In this document: positions 37,171-53,181 of the stretch, one piece after another | Layout of the letters: each line of letters opens with the position of its first letter | How positions within the stretch are numbered: the stretch's first letter is position 1 | From: Echiichthys vipera | Lineage: Eukaryota; Chordata; Actinopteri; Perciformes; Trachinidae | Direction of reading: 5' to 3' | DNA: 64,000 nucleotides | Assembly: GCA_963691815.1 (NCBI GenBank) | Contig: OY829645.1 | Coordinates: 1,984,001 to 2,048,000 of the forward strand | Notes under the pieces: generated by a model | Databases searched by the model: none | What the model was told of the DNA's origin: nothing | What the model saw: the letters and a program-made list of their open reading frames with translations, nothing else | Translations under genes and position numbers: made by a program

Positions 37171-40100
37171 AACATAAAGCAGACTGACTTGATATCTTCA
37201 GAATCAAACCTAAAGCAGACTGACTTGATAACTTCAAAATCAAACTTAAAGAAGGCTGACTTAATAACTTTAGAATCAAACTTAAATCAGACTGACTTAT
37301 TAGCTTCAAATCAAACTCAAAGCAGACTGACTTGATAACTTCAGAATCAAACGTGAAGCAGACTGACTTGATAACTTCAGAATCAAACTTAAAGCAGACT
37401 GACCTGATAACTTTAGAATCAAACTAAAGCAGAATTACTTGATAACTTCAGAATCAAACTTGAAGCAGACTGACCTGATAACTTCAAAATCAAACTTAAA
37501 GCAGGCTGACTTAATAACTTTAGAATCAAACTTAAGGCAGACTGACTTGATAACTTAAAAATAAAACTTAAAGCAGACTGACTTGATATCTTCAGAATCA
37601 AACCTAAAGCAGAATTACTTGATAACTTCAGAATCAAACTTGAAGCAGACTGACTTGATAACTTCAAAATCAAACTTAAAGAGGCTGACTTAATAACTTT
37701 AGAATCAAACTTAATTCAGACTGACTTATTAGCTTCAAATCAAACTCAAAGCAGACTGACTCGATAACTTCAGAATCAAATGTGAAGCAGACTGACTTGA
37801 TAACTTCAGAATCAAACTTAAAGCAGACTGACCTGATAACTTTAGAATCAAACTAAAGCAGACTGACTTGATAACTTCAGAATCACACTTGAAGCAGACT
37901 GACCTGATAACTTCAAAATCAAACTTAAAGCAGGCGGACTTAATAACTTTAGACTCAAACTTAACGCAGACTGACTTGATAACTTCAGAATCAAACTAAA
38001 GCAGACTAACTTGATAAATACAGAATCAAAATTAAAGCAGACTGACTTGATAACCTAAAATCAAACTTAAAGAAGGCTGACTTAATAACTTTAGAATCAA
38101 ACTTAAAGCAGACTGACTTGATAACTTCAGAATCAAACTTAAAGCAGACAGACTTTATAACTACAGAATCAAATTTAAAGCAGACTGACTTGATAACTAC
38201 ATAATCAAACTTTAAGCAGACTGACTTGAAAACTACAGATTCAAATTTGAAGCAGACTGACTTGATAACTTCAGAATCAAACTTAAAGCAGACTGACTTG
38301 AGCACTTCAGAATCAAACTTAAAGCAGACTGAAATGATAACTTCAGAATAAAACAAAAATCAGACTGACTTGATAACTTCAGAATCAAACTTCAAGCAGA
38401 CTGACTTGATAACATCAAGTCAAACTTAAAGCAGACTGACTTGATAACTTCAGAATCAAACTTCAAGCACACTGACTTGATAACTTCAAGTCAAACTTAA
38501 AGCAGACTGACTTGATAACTTCAGAATCAAACTTCAAGCACACTGACTTGATAACTTCAAGTCAAACATAAAGCAGACTGACTTGATATCTTCAGAATCA
38601 AACCTAAAGCAGACTGACTTGATAACTTCAAAATCAAACTTAAAGAAGGCTGACTTAATAACTTTAGAATCAAACTTAAATCAGACTGACTTATTAGCTT
38701 CAAATCAAACTCAAAGCAGACTGACTTGATAACTTCAGAATCAAACGTGAAGCAGACTGACTTGATAACTTCAGAATCAAACTTAAAGCAGACTGACCTG
38801 ATAACTTTAGAATCAAACTAAAGCAGAATTACTTGATAACTTCAGAATCAAACTTGAAGCAGACTGACCTGATAACTTCAAAATCAAACTTAAAGCAGGC
38901 TGACTTAATAACTTTAGAATCAAACTTAAGGCAGACTGACTTGATAACTTAAAAATAAAACTTAAAGCAGACTGACTTGATATCTTCAGAATCAAACCTA
39001 AAGCAGAATTACTTGATAACTTCAGAATCAAACTTGAAGCAGACTGACTTGATAACTTCAAAATCAAACTTAAAGAGGCTGACTTAATAACTTTAGAATC
39101 AAACTTAATTCAGACTGACTTATTAGCTTCAAATCAAACTCAAAGCAGACTGACTCGATAACTTCAGAATCAAACGTGAAGCAGACTGACTTGATAACTT
39201 CAGAATCAAACTTAAAGCAGACTGACCTGATAACTTTAGAATCAAACTAAAGCAGACTGACTTGATAACTTCAGAATCACACTTGAAGCAGACTGACCTG
39301 ATAACTTCAAAATCAAACTTAAAGCAGGCGGACTTAATAACTTTAGACTCAAACTTAACGCAGACTGACTTGATAACTTCAGAATCAAACTAAAGCAGAC
39401 TAACTTGATAAATACAGAATCAAAATTAAAGCAGACTGACTTGATAACCTAAAATCAAACTTAAAGAAGGCTGACTTAATAACTTTAGAATCAAACTTAA
39501 AGCAGACTGACTTGATAACTTCAGAATCAAACTTAAAGCAGACAGACTTTATAACTACAGAATCAAATTTAAAGCAGACTGACTTGATAACTACATAATC
39601 AAACTTTAAGCAGACTGACTTGAAAACTACAGATTCAAATTTGAAGCAGACTGACTTGATAACTTCAGAATCAAACTTAAAGCAGACTGACTTGAGCACT
39701 TCAGAATCAAACTTAAAGCAGACTGAAATGATAACTTCAGAATAAAACAAAAATCAGACTGACTTGATAACTTCAGAATCAAACTTCAAGCAGACTGACT
39801 TGATAACATCAAGTCAAACTTAAAGCAGACTGACTTGATAACTTCAGAATCAAACTTCAAGCACACTGACTTGATAACTTCAAGTCAAACTTAAAGCAGA
39901 CTGACTTGATAACTTCAGAATCAAACTTCAAGCACACTGACTTGATAACTTCAAGTCAAACATAAAGCAGACTGACTTGATATCTTCAGAATCAAACCTA
40001 AAGCAGACTGACTTGATAACTTCAAAATCAAACTTAAAGAAGGCTGACTTAATAACTTTAGAATCAAACTTAAATCAGACTGACTTATTAGCTTCAAATC

Positions 40101-43100
40101 AAACTCAAAGCAGACTGACTTGATAACTTCAGAATCAAACGTGAAGCAGACTGACTTGATAACTTCAGAATCAAACTTAAAGCAGACTGACCTGATAACT
40201 TTAGAATCAAACTAAAGCAGAATTACTTGATAACTTCAGAATCAAACTTGAAGCAGACTGACCTGATAACTTCAAAATCAAACTTAAAGCAGGCTGACTT
40301 AATAACTTTAGAATCAAACTTAAGGCAGACTGACTTGATAACTTAAAAATAAAACTTAAAGCAGACTGACTTGATATCTTCAGAATCAAACCTAAAGCAG
40401 AATTACTTGATAACTTCAGAATCAAACTTGAAGCAGACTGACTTGATAACTTCAAAATCAAACTTAAAGAGGCTGACTTAATAACTTTAGAATCAAACTT
40501 AATTCAGACTGACTTATTAGCTTCAAATCAAACTCAAAGCAGACTGACTCGATAACTTCAGAATCAAACGTGAAGCAGACTGACTTGATAACTTCAGAAT
40601 CAAACTTAAAGCAGACTGACCTGATAACTTTAGAATCAAACTAAAGCAGACTGACTTGATAACTTCAGAATCACACTTGAAGCAGACTGACCTGATAACT
40701 TCAAAATCAAACTTAAAGCAGGCGGACTTAATAACTTTAGACTCAAACTTAACGCAGACTGACTTGATAACTTCAGAATCAAACTAAAGCAGACTAACTT
40801 GATAAATACAGAATCAAAATTAAAGCAGACTGACTTGATAACCTAAAATCAAACTTAAAGAAGGCTGACTTAATAACTTTAGAATCAAACTTAAAGCAGA
40901 CTGACTTGATAACTTCAGAATCAAACTTAAAGCAGACAGACTTTATAACTACAGAATCAAATTTAAAGCAGACTGACTTGATAACTACATAATCAAACTT
41001 TAAGCAGACTGACTTGAAAACTACAGATTCAAATTTGAAGCAGACTGACTTGATAACTTCAGAATCAAACTTAAAGCAGACTGACTTGATAACTTCAAGT
41101 CAAACTTAAAGCACACTGACTTGAGCACTTCAGAATCAAACTTAAAGCAGACTGAAATGATAACTTCAGAATAAAACAAAAATCAGACTGACTTGATAAC
41201 TTCAGAATCAAACTTCAAGCAGACTGACTTGATAACTTCAAGTCAAACTTAAAGCAGACTGACTTGATAACTTCAGAATCAAACTTCAAGCACACTGACT
41301 TGATAACTTCAAGTCAAACATAAAGCAGACTGACTTGATATCTTCAGAATCAAACCTAAAGCAGACTGACTTGATAACTTCAAAATCAAACTTAAAGAAG
41401 GCTGACTTAATAACTTTAGAATCAAACTTAAATCAGACTGACTTATTAGCTTCAAATCAAACTCAAAGCAGACTGACTTGATAACTTCAGAATCAAACGT
41501 GAAGCAGACTGACTTGATAACTTCAGAATCAAACTTAAAGCAGACTGACCTGATAACTTTAGAATCAAACTAAAGCAGAATTACTTGATGACTTCAGAAT
41601 CAAACTTGAAGCAGACTGACCTGATAACTTCAAAATCAAACTTAAAGCAGGCTGACTTAATAACTTTAGAATCAAACTTAAGGCAGACTGACTTGATAAC
41701 TTCAGAATCAAACTTAAAGCAGACTGACTTGATAACTTCAAGTCGAACTTAAATCACACTGACTGATAACTTCAGAATCAAACTTAAAGCAAACAGACTT
41801 GAGCACTTCAGAATCAAACTTAAAGCAGACTGACTTGATAACTTCAGAATAAAACAAAAATCAGACTGACTTGATAACTTCAGAATCAAACTTCAAGCAC
41901 ACTGACTTGATAACTTCAAGTCAAACATAAAGCAGACTGACTTGATATCTTCAGAATCAAACCTAAAGCAGACTGACTTGATAACTTCAAAATCAAACTT
42001 AAAGAAGGCTGACTTAATAACTTTAGAATCAAACTTAAATCAGACTGACTTATTAGCTTCAAATCAAACTCAAAGCAGACTGACTTGATAACTTCAGAAT
42101 CAAACGTGAAGCAGACTGACTTGATAACTTCAGAATCAAACTTAAAGCAGACTGACCTGATAACTTTAGAATCAAACTAAAGCAGAATTACTTGATAACT
42201 TCAGAATCAAACTTGAAGCAGACTGACCTGATAACTTCAAAATCAAACTTAAAGCAGGTTGACTTAATAACTTTAGAATCAAACTTAAGGCAGACTGACT
42301 TGATAACTTCAAAATAAAACTTAAAGCAGACTGACTTGATATCTTCAGAATCAAACCTAAAGCAGAATTACTTGATAACTTCAGAATCAAACTTGAAGCA
42401 GACTGACTTGATAACTTCAGAATCAAACGTGAAGCAGACTGACTTGATAACTTCAGAATCAAACTTAAAGCAGACTGACCTGATAACTTTAGAATCAAAC
42501 TAAAGCAGAATTACTTGATGACTTCAGAATCAAACTTGAAGCAGACTGACCTGATAACTTCAAAATCAAACTTAAAGCAGGCTGACTTAATAACTTTAGA
42601 ATCAAACTTAAGGCAGACTGACTTGATAACTTCAGAATCAAACTTAAAGCAGACTGACTTGATAACTTCAAGTCGAACTTAAAGCACACTGACTGATAAC
42701 TTCAGAATCAAACTTAAAGCAAACAGACTTGAGCACTTCAGAATCAAACTTAAAGCAGACTGACTTGATAACTTCAGAATAAAACAAAAATCAGACTGAC
42801 TTGATAACTTCAGAATCAAACTTCAAGCACACTGACTTGATAACTTCAAGTCAAACATAAAGCAGACTGACTTGATATCTTCAGAATCAAACCTAAAGCA
42901 GACTGACTTGATAACTTCAAAATCAAACTTAAAGAAGGCTGACTTAATAACTTTAGAATCAAACTTAAATCAGACTGACTTATTAGCTTCAAATCAAACT
43001 CAAAGCAGACTGACTTGATAACTTCAGAATCAAACTTAAAGCAGACTGACCTGATAACTTTAGAATCAAACTAAAGCAGAATTACTTGATAACTTCAGAA

Positions 43101-43990
43101 TCAAACTTGAAGCAGACTGACCTGATAACTTCAAAATCAAACTTAAAGCAGGTTGACTTAATAACTTTAGAATCAAACTTAAGGCAGACTGACTTGATAA
43201 CTTCAAAATAAAACTTAAAGCAGACTGACTTGATATCTTCAGAATCAAACCTAAAGCAGAATTACTTGATAACTTCAGAATCAAACTTGAAGCAGACTGA
43301 CTTGATAACTTCAAAATCAAACTTAAAGAGGCTGACTTAATAACTTTAGAATCAAACTTAATTCAGACTGACTTATTAGCTTCAAATCAAACTCAAAGCA
43401 GACTGACTCGATAACTTCAGAATCAAACGTGAAGCAGACTGACTTGATAACTTCAGAATCAAACTTAAAGCAGACTGACCTGATAACTTTAGAATCAAAC
43501 TAAAGCAGACTGACTTGGTAACTTCAGAATCACACTTGAAGCAGACTGACCTGATAACTTCAAAATCAAACTTAAAACAGGCGGACTTAATAACTTTAGA
43601 CTCAAACTTAACGCAGACTGACTTGATAACTTCAGAATCAAACTAAAGCAGACTAACTTGATAAATACAGAATCAAAATTAAAGCAGACTGACTTGATAA
43701 CCTAAAATCAAACTTAAAGAAGGCTGACTTAATAATTTTAGAATCAAACTTAAAGCAGACTGACTTGATAACTTCAGAATCAAACTTAAAGCAGACAGAC
43801 TTTATAACTACAGAATCAAATTTAAAGCAGACTGACTTGATAACTACATAATCAAACTTTAAGCAGACTGACTTGAAAACTACAGATTCAAATTTGAAGC
43901 AGACTGACTTGATAACTTCAGAATCAAACTTAAAGCAGACTGACTTGATAACTTCAAGTCAAACTTAAAGCACACTGACTTGAGCACTTC
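37171..43990. repeat. Higher-order repeat, 1,394-bp unit with shortened copies
   Basis: The AACATAAAGCAGACTG landmark falls at 37171, 38565, 39959, 41317, 41924 and 42854. Unit lengths are therefore 1394, 1394, 1358, 607, 930 and a last partial unit. The first two are almost identical; I found a T/C difference near 37780/39174 and few others. The third lacks one net monomer near its end and gains a TTCAAGTC/GCACACTG monomer near 41095. The 607- and 930-bp units look like internal deletions of the 1,394-bp unit. Confidence 0.85.
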
Positions 43991-45060
43991 AGAATCAAAC
44001 TTAAAGCAGACTGACTTGATAACTTCAGAATAAAACAAAAATCAGACTGACTTGATAACTTCAGAATCAAACTTCAAGCAGACTGACTTGATAACTTCAA
44101 GTCAAACTTAAAGCAGACTGACTTGATAACTTCAGCATAAAACAAAAATCAGACTGATTTGATAACTTCAGAATCAAACTAAAGCAGACTGACTTTATAA
44201 CTACAGAATCAGATTTAAAGCAGACTGACTTGATAACTACATAATCAAACTTTAAGCAGACTGACTTGAAAACTACAGAAAACAAATTTGAAGCAGACTG
44301 ACTTGATAACTTCAAAATCAAACTTAAAGCAGGCTGACTTAAAAACTTTAGAATCAAACTTAAAGCAGACTGACTTGAAAACTTTAAATCAAACTTAAAG
44401 TAGACTGACTTGATAACTTTAGAATCAAACGTAAAGCAGACTGACTTGATGACTTCAGAATCAAACTTAAAGCAGACTGACTTGATAACTTCAGAATCAA
44501 ACTAAAGCAGACTAACTTGATAACTACAGAATCAAAATGAAAGCAGACTGACTTGATAACTTCAGAATCAAACTTGAAGCAGACTGACCTGATAACTTCA
44601 AAATCAAACTTAAAGCAGGCTGACTTAATAACTTTAGAATCAAACTTAAAGCAGACTGACTTGATAACTTCAGAATCAAACTAAAGCAGACTAACTTGAT
44701 AACTACAGAATCAAAATTAAAGCAGACTGACTTGATAACTTCAGAATCAAACTTGAAGCACACTAACCTGATAACTTCAAAATCAAACTTAAAGCAGGCT
44801 GACTTAATAACTTTAGAATCAAACATAAAGCAGACTTACTTGATAACTTCATAATCAAACTAAAGCAGACTAACTTGAAAACTACAGAATCAAAATTAAA
44901 GCAGACTGACTTGATAACTTCACAATCAAACTTGAAGCACACTAACCTGATAACTTCAAAATCAAACTTAAAGCAGGCTGACTTAATAACTTTAGAATCA
45001 AACTTAAAGCAGACTTACTTGATAACTTCAGAATCAAATCAAACTAAAGCAGACTGACTT
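43990..45060. repeat. Satellite between HOR blocks
   Basis: This stretch holds only satellite. 44150-44850 resembles 36230-36930 in order of variants. A local repeat of the AACTACAGAATCAAAATTAAAG to TTGAAGCACACTAACC segment occurs at about 44700 and 44880. No gene is visible. Confidence 0.7.
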
Positions 45061-46993
45061 TATAACTACAGAATCAAACTTAAAGCAGACAGACTTGATG
45101 ACATCAGAATCAAACTTAAAGCACACTGACTTGATAACTTCAAGTCAAACTTAAAGCAGACTGACTTGATAACTTCGAGTCAAACTTAAAGCAGGCTGAC
45201 TTGATAACTTCAGAATCAAACTAAAGCAGACTGACTTGATAACTACAGAATCAAAATGAAAGCAGACTGACTTGATAACTTCAGAATCAAACTTGAAGCA
45301 GACTTACCTGATAACTTCAAAATCAAACTTAAAGCAGGCTGACTTAATAACTTTAAAATCAAACTTGAAGCAGACTGACTTGATAACTTCAGAATCAAAC
45401 TAAAGCAGACTAACTTGATAACTACAGAATCAAAATTAAAGCAGACTGACTTGATAACCTAAAATCAAACTTAAAGAAGGCTGACTTAATAACTTTAGAA
45501 TCAAACTTAAAGCAGACTGACTTGATAACTTCGAGTCAAACTTAAAGCACAATGACTGATAACTTCAGAATCAAACTTAAAGCAAACTGACTTGATCACT
45601 TCAGAATCAAACTTAAAGCAAACCGACTTGATAACTTCAAAATAAAACTTAAAGCAGACTGACTTGATTACTTCAAATCAAACTTAAAGCAGACTGACTT
45701 GATATCTTCAGAATCAAACCTAAAGCAGACTGACTTGATAACTTCAAAATCAAACTTAAAGAAGGCTGACTTAATAACTTTAGAATCAAACTTAAAGCAG
45801 ACTGACTTGATAACTTCAGAATCAAACTTAAAGCAGACAGACTTTATAACTACAGAATCAAATTTAAAGCAGACTGACTTGATAACTATATAATCAAACT
45901 TTAAGCAGACTGACTTGAAAACTACAGAATCAAATTTGAAGCAGACTGACTTGATAACTTCAGAATCAAACTTAAAGCAGACTGACTTGATAACTTCAAG
46001 TCAAACTTAAAGCACACTGACTGATAACTTCAGAATCAAACTTAAAGCAAACAGACTTGAGCACTTCAGAATCAAACTTAAAGCAGACTGACTTGATAAC
46101 TTCAGAATAAAACAAAAATCAGACTGACTTGATAACTTCAGAATCAAACTTCAAGCAGACTGACTTGATAACTTCAAGTCAAACATAAAGCACACTGACT
46201 GATAACTTCAGAATCAAACTTAAAGCAAACAGACTCGAGCACTTCAGAATCAAACTTAAAGCAGACTGACTTGATAACTTCAGCATAAAACAAAAATCAG
46301 ACTGATTTGATAACTTCAGAATTAAACTAAAGCAGACTGACTTCATAACTACAGAATCAGATTTAAAGCAGACTGACTTGATAACTTCATAATCAAACTT
46401 ATAGCAGACTGACTTGATAACTTCAGCATAAAACAAAAATCAGACTGATTTGATAACTTCAGAATCATACTAAAGCAGACTGACTTTATAACTACAGAAT
46501 CAGATTTAAAGCAGACTGACTTGATAACTACAGAATCAAATTTGAAGCAGACTGACTTGATAACTTCAGAATCAAACTTAAAGCAGACTGACTTGATAAC
46601 TTCGAGTCAAACTTAAAGCACAATGACTGATAACTTCAGAATCAAACTTAAAGCAAACTGACTTGATCACTTCAGAATCAAACTTAAAGCAAACCGATTT
46701 GATAACTTCAAAATAAAACTTAAAGCAGACTGACTTGATAACTTCAAATCAAACTTAAAGCAGACTGACTTGATATCTTCAGAATCAAACCTAAAGCAGA
46801 CTGACTTGATAACTTCAAAATCAAACTTAAAGAAGGCTGACTTAATAACTTTAGAACCAAACTTAAATCAGACTGACTTATTAGCTTCAAATCAAACTCA
46901 AAGCAGACTGACTTGATAACTTCAGAATCAAACGTGAAGCAGACTGACCTTATAACTTTAGAATCAAACTAAAGCAGAATTACTTGATAACTT

Positions 46994-47198
46994 CAGAATC
47001 AAACTTGAAGCAGACTGACCTGATAACTTCAAAATCAAACTTAAAGCAGGCTGACTTAATAACTTTAGAATCAAACTTAAGGCAGACTGACTTGATAACT
47101 TCAGAATCAAACTAAAGCAGACTAACTTGATAACTACAGAATCAAAATTAAAGCAGACTGACTTGATAACCTAAAATCAAACTTAAAGAAGGCTGACT
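46994..47198. repeat. Uninterrupted (empty-site) paralogue of the retroelement target
   Basis: This holds a single copy of the 205 bp that flank the retroelement on both sides. 46609-47198 aligns with the left flank 32251-32840 at constant offset 14358 (checked at CACAATGACT 32261/46619, TATTAGCTTC 32521/46879 and CAGAATC 32636/46994). 46994-47341 aligns with the right flank 35621-35968 at constant offset 11373 (checked at TACATAATCA 35941/47314). Confidence 0.8.
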
Positions 47199-50100
47199 TA
47201 ATAACTTTAGAATCAAACTTAAAGCAGACTGACTTGATAACTTCAGAATCAAACTTAAAGCAGACAGACTTTATAACTACAGAATCAAATTTAAAGCAGA
47301 CTGACTTGATTACTACATAATCAAACTTTAAGCAGACTGACTTGATAACTTCAGAATCAAACTTAAAGCAGACTAACTTGATAACTTCAAGTCGAACTTA
47401 AAGCACACTGCACGATAACTTCAGAATCAAACTTAAAGCAAACAGACTTGAGCACTTTAGAATCAAACTTAAAGCAGACTGACTTGATAACTTCAGAATA
47501 AAACAAAAATCAGACTGACTTGATAACTTCAGAATCAAACTTCAAGCACACTGACTTGATAACTTCAAGTCAAACATAAAGCACACTGACTGATGACTTC
47601 AGAATCAAACTTAAAGCAAACAGACTTGAGCACTTCAGAATCAAACTTAAAGCAGACTGACTTGATAACTTCAGCATAAAACAAAAATCAGACTGATTTG
47701 ATAACTTCAGAATCAAACTAAAGCAGACTGACTTTATAGCTACAGAATCAGATGTAAAGCAGACTGACTTGATAACTACATAATCAAACTTTAAGCAGAC
47801 TGACTTGAAAACTACAGAAAACAAATTTGAAGCAGACTGACTTGATAACTTCAAAATCAAACTTAAAGCAGGCTGACTTGAAAACTTTAGAATCAAACTT
47901 AAAGCAGACTGACCTGATAACTACAGAATCAAACTTAAAGCAGAATGATATGATAATTACAGAATCAAATTTGAAGCAGGCCGACTTGTGAAATTCAGAA
48001 TCAAACTTAAAGCAGACTGGCTTCATAACTTCAAAATCAAACTTAAAGCAGACTGTCTTGATAACTTATGAATCAAACGTAAAGCAAACTGAATTCATAA
48101 CTTCACAATCAAACTTAAAGCAAACTGACTTGATAACTTCAGAATCAAACTTAAAGCAGACTGACTTGATAACTTCAGAATCAAACGTGAAGCAGACTGA
48201 CTTGATAACTTCAGAATCAAACTTAAAGCAGACAGACTTGATAACTTTAGAATCAAACCTAAAGCAGACTGAGTTGATAACTTCAGAATCAAACTTAAAG
48301 CAGACTGACTTGATAACTTCAGAATCAAACTAAAGCAGACTGACTTGATAACTACAGAATCAAAATTAAAGCAGACTGACTTGATGACTTCAGAATCAAA
48401 TCAAACTAAAGCAGACTGACTTGATAACTACAGAATCAAAATTAAAGCAGACTGACTTGATAACTTCAGAATCAAACTTAAAGCAGACTGACTTGATACA
48501 TTTAAGTCTAATTCAGAGCAGACTGACTTCATAACTACAGAATCAAACTTAAAGCAAACTGAATTTATAACTTCAAAATCAAACTTAAAGAAGACTGACT
48601 TCATAACTACATAATCAAACTGAAAGCAGACTGACTTGATAACTACAGAATCAAATTTGAAGCAGACTGACTTGATAACTTCAGAATCAAACTTAAAGCT
48701 GACCGACTTGATAACTTCAGAATAAATCTAAAGCAGACTGACATGATAACTTCAGAATCAAACTTGAAGCAGACTGACTTGATAACGTCAGAATCAAACT
48801 AAAGCAACTTACTCAATAACTACAGAATCAAACTTAAAGCAGAATGATATGATAATTACAGAATCAAATTTGAAGCAGGCCGACTTGTAAAATTCAGAAT
48901 CAAACTTAAAGCGGACTGGCTTCATAACTTCAAAATCAAACTTCAAACAGACTGTCTTGATAACTTATGAATCAAACTTAAAGCAAACTGAATTCATAAC
49001 TTCACAATCAAACCTAAAGCAAACTGACTTGATAACTTCACAATCAAACCTAAAGCAAACTGACTTGATAACTTCAGAATCAAACTTAAAGCAGACTGAC
49101 TTGATAACTTCAGAATCAAACGTGAAGCAGACTGACTTGATAACTTCAGAATCAAACTTAAAGCAGACTGACTTGATTACTTCAGAATCAAACTTAAAGC
49201 AGACAGACTTGATAACTTTAGAATCAAACCTAAAGCAAACTGAGTTGATAACTTCAGAATCAAACTTAAAGCAGACTGACTTGATAACTTAAGAATCAAA
49301 CTAAAGCAGACAGACTTGATAACTACAGAATCAAACTTGAAGCAGACTGACCTGATAACTTCAGAATAAAACTTAAAGCAGACTGACTTGATAACGTCAG
49401 AATCAAACTAAAGCAACTTACTCAATAACTACAGAATCAAACTTAAAGCAGAAAGATATTATAATTACAGAATCAAATTTGAAGCAGGCCGACTTGTGAA
49501 ATTCAGAATCAAACTTAAAGCGGACTGGCTTCATAACTTCAAAATCAAACTTAAAGCAGACTGTCTTGATAACTTATGAATCAAACTTAAAGCAAACTGA
49601 ATTCATAACTTCACAATCAAACTTAAAGCAAACTGACTTGATAACTTCAGAATCAAACTTAAAGCAGACTGACTTGATAACTTCAGCATAAAACAAAAAT
49701 CAGACTGATTTGATAACTTCAGAATCAAACTAAAGCAGACTGACTCTATAACTACAGAATCAGATTTAAAGCAGACTGACTTGATGACATCAGAATCAAA
49801 CTTAAAGCACACTGACTTGATAACTTCAAGTCAAACTTAAAGCAGACTGACTTGATAACTTCGAGTCAAACTTAAAGCAGGCTGACTTGATAACTTCAGA
49901 ATCAAACTAAAGCAGACTGACTTGATAACTACAGAATCAAAATGAAAGCAGACTGACTTGATAACTTCAGAATCAAACTTGAAGCAAACTTACCTGATAA
50001 CTTCAAAATCAAACTTAAAGCAGGCTGACTTAATAACTTTAAAATCAAACTTAAAGCAGACTGACTTGATAACTTCAGAATCAAACTAAAGCAGACTAAC

Positions 50101-53100
50101 TTGATAACTACAGAATCAAAATTAAAGCAGACTGACTTGATAACCTAAAATCAAACTTAAAGAAGGCTGACTTTATAACTTTAGAATCAAACTTAAAGCA
50201 GACTGACTTGATAACTTCGAGTCAAACTTAAAGCACAATGACTGATAACTTCAGAATCAAACTTAAAGCAAACTGACTTGATCACTTCAGAATCAAACTT
50301 AAAGCAAACCGACTTGATAACTTCAAAATAAAACTTAAAGCAGACTGACTTGATTACTTCAAATCAAACTTAAAGCAGACTGACTTGATATCTTCAGAAT
50401 CAAACCTTAAGCAGACTGACTTGATAACTTCAAAATCAAACTTAAAGAAGGCTGACTTAATAACTTTAGAATCAAACTTAAAGCAGACTGACTTGATAAT
50501 TCCAAAATCAAACTTAAAGCAGACAGACTTTATAACTACAGAATCAAATTTAAAGCAGACTGACTTGATAACTATATAATCAAACTTTAAGCAGACTGAC
50601 TTGAAAACTACAGAATCAAATTTGAAGCAGACTGACTTGATAACTTCAGAATCAAACTTAAAGCAGACTGACTTGATAACTTCAAGTCAAACTTAAAGCA
50701 CACTGACTGATAACTTCAGAATCAAACTTAAAGCAAACAGACTTGAGCACTTCAGAATCAAACTTAAAGCAGACTGACTTGATAACTTCAGAATAAAATA
50801 AAAATCAGACTGACTTGATAACTTCAGAATCAAACTTCAAGCAGACTGACTTGATAACTTCAAGTCAAACATAAAGCACACTGACTGATAACTTCAGAAT
50901 CAAACTTAAAGCAAACAGACTTGAGCACTTCAGAATCAAACTTAAAGCAGACTGACTTGATAACTTCAGCATAAAACAAAAATCAGACTGATTTTATAAC
51001 TTCAGAATCAAACTAAAGCAGACTGACTTTATAACTACAGAATCAGATTTAAAGCAGACTGACTTGATAACTTCATAATCAAACTTAAAGCAGACTGACT
51101 TGATAACTTCAGCATAAAACAAAAATCAGACTGATTTGATAACTTCAGAATCATACTAAAGCAGACTGACTTTATTACTACAGAATCAGATTTAAAGCAG
51201 ACTGACTTGATAACTACAGAATCAAATTTGAAGCAGACTGACTTGATAACTTCAGAATCAAACTTAAAGCAGACTGACTTGATAACTTCGAGTCAAACTT
51301 AAAGCACAATGACTGATAACTTCAGAATCAAACTTAAAGCAAACTGACTTGATCACTTCAGAATCAAACTTAAAGCAAACCGATTTGATAACTTCAAAAA
51401 TAAAACTTAAAGCAGACTGACTTGATAACTTCAAATCAAACTTAAAGCAGACTGACTTGATATCTTCAGAATCAAACCTAAAGCAGACTGACTTGATAAC
51501 TTCAAAATCAAACTTAAAGAAGGCTGACTTAATAACTTTAGAACCAAACTTAAATCAGACTGACTTATTAGCTTCAAATCAAACTCAAAGCAGACTGACT
51601 TGATAACTTCAGAATCAAACGTGAAGCAGACTGACCTGATAACTTTAGAATCAAACTAAAGCAGAATTACTTGATAACTTCAGAATCAAACTTGAAGCAG
51701 ACTGACCTGATAACTTCAAAATCAAACTTAAAGCAGGCTGACTTAATAACTTTAGAATCAAACTTAAGGCAGACTGACTTGATAACTTCAGAATCAAACT
51801 AAAGCAGACTAACTTGATAACTACAGAATCAAAATTAAAGCAGACTGACTTGATAACTACATAATCAAACTTTAAGCAGACTGACTTGATAACTTCAGAA
51901 TCAAACTTAAAGCAGACTAACTTGATAACTTCAAGTCGAACTTAAAGCACACTGCACGATAACTTCAGAATCAAACTTAAAGCAAACAGACTTGAGCACT
52001 TTAGAATCAAACTTAAAGCAGACTGACTTGATAACTTCAGAATAAAACAAAAATCAGACTGACTTGATAACTTCAGAATCAAACTTAAAGCACACTGACT
52101 TGATAACTTCAAGTCAAACATAAAGCACACTGACTGATGATTTCAGAATCAAACTTAAAGCAAACAGACTTGAGCACTTCAGAATCAAACTTGAAGCAGA
52201 CTGACTTGATAACTTCAGCATAAAACAAAAATCAGACTGATTTGATGACTTCAGAATCAAACTAAAGCAGACTGTCTTTATAGCTACAGAATCAGATGTA
52301 AAGCAGACTGACTTGATAACTACATAATCAAACTTTAAGCAGACTGACTTGAAAACTACAGAAAACAAATTTGAAGCAGACTGACTTGATAACTTCAAAA
52401 TCAAACTTAAAGCAGGCTGACTTAATAACTTTAGAATCAAACTTAAAGCAGACTGACTTGAAAACTTTAGAATCAAACTTAAAGCAGACTGACCTGATAA
52501 CTACAGAATCAAACTTAAAGCAGAATGATATGATAATTACAGAATCAAATTTGAAGCAGGCCGACTTGTGAAATTCAGAATCAAACTTAAAGCAGACTGG
52601 CTTCATAACTTCAAAATCAAACTTAAAGCAGACTGTCTTGATAACTTATGAATCAAACGTAAAGCAAACTGAATTCATAACTTCACAATCAAACTTAAAG
52701 CAAACTGACTTGATAACTTCAGAATCAAACTTAAAGCAGACTGACTTGATAACTTCAGAATCAAACGTGAAGCAGACTGACTTGATAACTTCAGAATCAA
52801 ACTTAAAGCAGACAGACTTGATAACTTTAGAATCAAACCTAAAGCAGACTGAGTTGATAACTTCAGAATCAAACTTAAAGCAGACTGACTTGATAACTTC
52901 AGAATCAAACTAAAGCAGACTGACTTGATAACTACAGAATCAAAATTAAAGCAGACTGACTTGATGACTTCAGAATCAAATCAAACTAAAGCAGACTGAC
53001 TTGATAACTACAGAATCAAAATTAAAGCAGACTGACTTGATAACTTCAGAATCAAACTTAAAGCAGACTGACTTGATAAATTTAAGTCTAACTCAGAGCA

Positions 53101-53181
53101 GACTGACTTCATAACTACAGAATCAAACTTAAAGCAAACTGAATTTATAACTTCAAAATCAAACTTAAAGAAGACTGACTT

